Shown piece by piece: positions 59,516 to 64,000 of a DNA stretch of 64,000 nt. The number at the start of each line of letters is the position of its first letter. Positions within the stretch are counted from its first letter, which is position 1. Below the pieces are notes generated by a model, which saw nothing but the letters and a program-made list of their open reading frames with translations, searched no databases and was not told the DNA's origin. Source of the DNA: Spirodela intermedia (lineage: Eukaryota; Streptophyta; Magnoliopsida; Alismatales; Araceae); NCBI GenBank assembly GCA_902729315.2, contig LR746278.1:2139001-2203000 (forward strand), read 5' to 3'. The translations under genes and the position numbers were made by a program.

Positions 59516-59890
59516 GAGGTCACAGATCAGGGCAAGCACAGGAACAATGAATAATCACCATGAAAGCTTTTACAAGCCCCTACAAGAGAGAGAAAGAGAG
59601 CAGAGCCCCTCCTCCGACCGAACGCCATGATTTTTCTCTGGTTGCAGCAGACCCGCTTGTGGGAGAGCGACAACCGCATCGGGGGGGACCCAAGAAGACA
59701 GAACCAGACGAAATCCTTCCCAAAAAAGAAAGAAAGAATTAGAAGCCACCTATCTGCCCTCCCGAAGAAGGCTCCCTGTGGATGGACTCCGACGGTCTTC
59801 ATGCGCGCCCGGAGGAGGGGATCATGAATTGCCCGCAAGCGACCCGAAGAAAAGGAATTTCTTCTTCTTCCTCTGGCGGCAGCGGCGACT
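59516..59890. other. PP2A B55 3' flank and acetyltransferase distal promoter
   Basis: No separate gene is seen. The right part should be the 3' UTR of the B55 gene, transcribed leftward. A 170-codon minus frame through it (59527-60039) overlaps the last B55 exon in a different frame and is judged a shadow. Confidence 0.55.
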
Positions 59891-61548
59891 TCAGGCATAG
59901 TACATGTACAGGCTATTGGCGGCAGCGCAGGCGAGCGAATTCTCACTCGGGTGCCAAGCGAGGTGCAGCAACTTGGTCGTGAAATCGTGCGGACTTCCAT
60001 CGGGTTCGGCCCCCAGACTCTCCCCCCCTGCAAAAACACCGCCTCTGAGACGCCATCGAGTGAAGAAAGAGATGGAAATTGAAGCCAGAGATCTCTGGTT
60101 CAGCAGCTACTACTAACCTCGCCGGACGACCCGAGTCAGGCTGCCGAGCGACCTTCCTGGCCTAGCCGGGAGCTGGACTTGCCTCCTGATGCAGAAACCA
60201 AACCAGACCCGCTCAGAGATCTTCAAAAGCATCGAGACTACCCGAAGATGAAAAAACCCCGCACCTCATCGGGTTCTTGCTGGCCTCCAGTGTCGTCGCC
60301 TCGCTGCTCCCAGGAACGGTGCCAAAGACGCGGAACTGGTTGCTGCGGAAGAGAAAGATCCCCATCGTCATCCACGGAATTCGTTTCTACCCAAAAATGG
60401 AGCTCGGCGGCTGAGATCCTCACCTGTAGGAGCCGGTGGCGACCCGGGAGCCGTCCCCGCTGAGGCAGCACTCGAACTTGTCGAAGATCGAGTCGTTCTC
60501 ATACAGATCGCAGAGCTGGGGAAGAAAGAGCAGGGGATCAGCTAGCAAGAAGACAGACAGCAGGCCTTGCCCTGGACGGAATGCTCTGCTAGAAGCACTC
60601 ACCCTTGGCCGCAGATGTTCGTGGACCTGGAAGGTCGCCACAGGGCCGGAATCCATGTTGATGTCCCAGAGCTGCGGATCACGGCGGGCGAGGGCGAAAA
60701 CCAGGAGCAGATTCATGAGATTAATGGGAGAAAACAAAGAATAAAAGAGAGAGGAACACAGACAAGATGGAGGTTTTATGGACTTGGCCTGAAGCAGACC
60801 AGACCTTGAGGGTCATATAATCGCGGCTGAGGATGTGCCTTCCGTCTCTGCTGAACTTGATATCTGATACGGAGGCTATAATCTCCGTGAAGAATGACCT
60901 TGAACCAGCTACTTCGTGCTCCTCAAAGCTGCATTAGTCTCCGTTGTTAGGGAAAATATCAACCCAGATTTATTGGAAAATCGTTGACCTTGACGGCTGC
61001 TTACAGCTGACTGTGATTGTCGCACAACGCTGACTGCCGCAGGTCAATGAGCCGGATGGAGCCTTTCGAGCTGCTGTATGCCAACGTGTTGCAGTGAAGA
61101 GGATGAAACTCTGCGGCGGTTATCACCTCTGCAGAGGAAATGATCCCACCTCGTGACCCATTTTACCTCACAATATACGCAAAAAGAGAAAGAAAAATAA
61201 AATAAAAACGATTCCATGTACTGGTGGTAGTGATCAGAGTTCTTTCTGCGACCCACGAGAAAAAAATAAAATCAGTTTTCACAGATATTCATATGCTCCT
61301 TTGACCAGTGACAAAAGTTGACTTCTAAAAATGTGAAGATAGCTAAATATAGCATAGAAATAAATGATAAGCACAATCGCGCGCGCGTGCGCGCCCAGTT
61401 GGAACAGGTTGGTATGCAGACCTGTCAGATCCTCCATATTTGAAGGCTTCACGTCAACGATGTTAAAGCTCTGATAACTTATTTCTAAGTTCCAGAGATT
61501 AATCCGCAGATCATCAGCTGATATAAAAGTCTCACCGTCACTGAAATA

Positions 61549-61579
<31 letters not shown>

Positions 61580-63316
61580 CAAGTGATTACCAAACTAGTT
61601 GAGTCAGTAAAATGGATAATTGCAGAAAAACAGGAAATATTTTCTTCAGAGAAATAATAAGTCGCTTTATTTTTTGTGCATCATGATCTTATATACGTCA
61701 TTCATATCGACATAAAAGGGAGAAACTGCATCCATTCCACACGAAATAAACGCACCTGACAAGATCTAAGAGGAAGGCCATGGCTTTAACAACGAGACAT
61801 AGAACTACTTATATGGATAATGTCGGTTCTAGTTCTGGTTCAGGTTTGCCTCCCGATTAATCCTGTTTCTGGATGTTCGACATTGGTAGTTTTTGTTGCT
61901 CTACACCATTACAGCATTAAGAGTTTCAGATATGATCAGCAGTCCATCTCCCATTATCACTTTAATTTTCTACAATTCTAGTCATTTTCACTTTTTTAAA
62001 AATGTAAAAAAATCGAAATTTCTGAGCAATTTAGAGGGCATTCATTCATCAAAGTGGGACTTGTGCGATGTATACCTTATTCATTGCTCTCTTGATAATT
62101 TTTCCATGATTAGTGTGAGCCTCCTTCGAATGTTCTGGCCCATATATACAGATGAAAATATTCCCAAAAAAAACATTTTTCTTTTAAAAACGGCGTCAAA
62201 TATAGTACAAGTTCGGAGAAATTGGCTACTGGGTAGGATCTCCAATTAAAAGAAAACACCCAATTTATATTCAAAATGGTTTGACTTGGAACGATTGACA
62301 CATGCGCATTTGCTGTGTTTGCAATCAAATTCCTCCCCCAACCTACAATCCTCAGGATCGAAGTCAAACCCCATGCCACATCAAGAAAGTCACAAAGAGA
62401 AGACGAAATTGATACTTCTTTCTTGAATGGGAAAAAAGGTTACAAGTCAAAGACACGGGTAGCAGACTGCGAGGCATATCATCAGGTATTGAGGTGAAGG
62501 CTCAAAAAAATTGAGAGTAATTAGGAAGAGAGGGGAGGAGCTGCAGGCAATAGGAAGAGAAACTGTGTTTTCATAGGTTAAACAACGATTGTGCATACCT
62601 GTTATTTGATATGGAGTTGATGTGATAATCATGAGCATGAGCGTAAACTCTCCTGCATCTAGCAAGAAGATTGGTCTCATTGCTGGCAACCTAAAACAGA
62701 CACATGCACACCAAATGTTATTACAGACTCCAAAACAAAGAACACAATAAGCAAAGATAAGAAACATTGTTCAATAACGACAGATAAGAAGATTAAATCA
62801 TCATGATGATGGATTAATTAGTTATTTATGGCAGTATTCGCAGCATCAAACTGAGTCATCCTAATGGCATTATGTGACTCAGGTTTCTGAATCAATGTAT
62901 GCTTCTGTTGGGGGGGGGGGGGGGGGGGGGAGGGCGTCTGCACTAAAATCTAACCAAGTTTTGGCAGCTCACCATTGAATCCGTGGTCGCATCAGATATC
63001 AAATAAACAGTTTTGCAAAGGATTAATTTGAAGGAAGATGTACAATCCATGCTCAGCCGGCAGAAAATAAGGAAACAAAAATTATTTAATGAGTGTTGGG
63101 TGCACACACCACAGGTAAGCGCAATGAAGGGAATCCCCCAGGAGGAATTGAGAGTTCCATGCCCAAAGAATTGGATGATCTTTCTGCATGACCACCGTTC
63201 AGAAGATGAGTTCCGGAACTGGCTGATGTACTTGAACCGGCAATACTACCATTTCCTATGGGCTGCGGTCCATTTAAATTCATCTCAGAAACTCTTCTCA
63301 CTTTCTTTTCTTGCAC
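59891..63316 (-). CDS. PP2A 55-kDa regulatory subunit B (partial, 5' end outside window)
   Basis: The WD40 beta-propeller subunit that directs protein phosphatase 2A to substrates. Ten exons join in frame: 63110-63316, 62599-62690, 61422-61540, 61005-61128, 60805-60928, 60603-60671, 60424-60515, 60265-60342, 60118-60185, 59891-60027. They encode the last 369 residues. Hallmarks in order are [131 protein letters not shown], and the C-terminal [20 protein letters not shown] followed by LYMYYA. All introns are GT-AG. The first exon here has a plant-type Ser/Gly-rich insert after RVSEMNLNG. Roughly the first quarter of the protein lies beyond the right edge. Confidence 0.95.
61378..61395. repeat. 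Alternating CG/GC purine-pyrimidine run in B55 intron
   Basis: CGCGCGCGCGTGCGCGCC is a strictly alternating stretch just downstream of a B55 exon donor. Such runs can adopt Z-form DNA. There is no known role here. Confidence 0.6.
62910..62930 (+). repeat. 21-base G homopolymer in B55 intron
   Basis: An unbroken G run (C on the transcribed strand) followed by AGGGCG. Its length may be inexact, since homopolymers are error-prone in sequencing. It has G-quadruplex potential. Confidence 0.8.
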
Positions 63317-64000
63317 CTGCAAACACTCAGACAGGAACCATTAACTATGCAGTAAGGATCCGGAGAGTATGAAAAAAATGGAGGAAATTTACCAGTACTT
63401 GTTATCCAAGTCAAACGGGGACACATTTCTTGTAAACAAAAGTCAAATTAGCGAAGAATCAACTTAGCATAATCGAAACTGCGCAATCGTTTTGGAATAA
63501 TCCAAAAGATCATGGTCGTGAGTACAAATAAAATTTTCCCAGGAGATAGAAAAAAACAAGAAGAATTTTTTTTCTAGGAGAAGTTTCTGGTACTGAACAT
63601 GAATTCAAGACTAAAAAATATTATTAAAAAAAACTACAAGTATATGCTCTCAATGAGACCCTTCAAAACCGATCTATACAGCATTTCCACACACTAAAAA
63701 AGAAGGCACTGAAAAGAAAATCTGCAAAGAACTAACAGAACGAAGTTAGGAAATGATTTCTGACATGTTAAAAAAAAGAATGCCAGGCACTATTTCAGGA
63801 ATAGATGCTGCAAAAGCTATGAAAAGACAACGCAGAGGAAGACATTTATGCATCGTACAATGAAGTGCACATCTTATAACGAGTAAAATCCAAGTATGAA
63901 AGAAACACATGCCATGACGATGATGACATGTAAGTGCAGGGAACAATAAAAGTGGAAATGAATAAACATGCACAACAAAATCTATCCGCCATAGTAGTAT
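63317..64000 (-). other. B55 intron continuing beyond the window
   Basis: No exon matching the upstream B55 repeats (for example the STNDKTIK segment) is found on the minus strand up to the window edge. The tract is AT-rich and lacks other features. Confidence 0.6.

Overview
The window is nuclear DNA from a flowering plant, probably a monocot. Genes have many GT-AG introns, coding exons of several genes are GC-rich inside AT-rich introns and spacers, and the myo-inositol oxygenase N-terminus (MTITI-) resembles the grass proteins. The species cannot be named from the sequence.

The left three quarters (about 196-47660) is a tandem amplification. Unit 1 (196-17498, 17.3 kb) holds, in order, a 309-bp tandem array, a decayed Ty3/gypsy pol relic, one complete 9-exon myo-inositol oxygenase (MIOX) gene and a degenerate casein kinase 1 (CK1) gene. 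Intron 2 of the CK1 gene carries a 2.8-kb inverted-repeat element. Units 2 (17499-30341) and 3 (30342-43184) are each 12,843 bp and nearly identical. Unit 4 (43185 to about 47660) is partial. Units 2-4 share derived changes: the 309-bp array is contracted, 2,077 bp of the gypsy relic is deleted, and a second deletion of about 1.9 kb removes the MIOX promoter and codons 1-38. Their MIOX copies therefore begin abruptly inside exon 2, joined to the integrase part of the gypsy relic. The three CK1 copies have lost both catalytic aspartates. Units join at a long GA microsatellite.

The right quarter (47660-64000) is ordinary gene-dense DNA. It holds an RGG/HABP4-type RNA-binding protein (+ strand, 6 exons), a USP-domain plus protein-kinase receptor-like cytoplasmic kinase (- strand, 9 coding exons, one GC-AG intron), an intronless serine acetyltransferase (- strand), and the C-terminal 369 residues of a PP2A B55 regulatory subunit (- strand; its 5' exons lie beyond the window).

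The genes do not form an operon or obvious pathway. MIOX (inositol to glucuronate), serine acetyltransferase (cysteine synthesis), PP2A-B55 and the kinases act in separate processes. The main biology here is structural: stepwise amplification of a gene-bearing module with repeated loss of function. Because units 2 and 3 are so alike, the copy number should first be confirmed against raw long reads.
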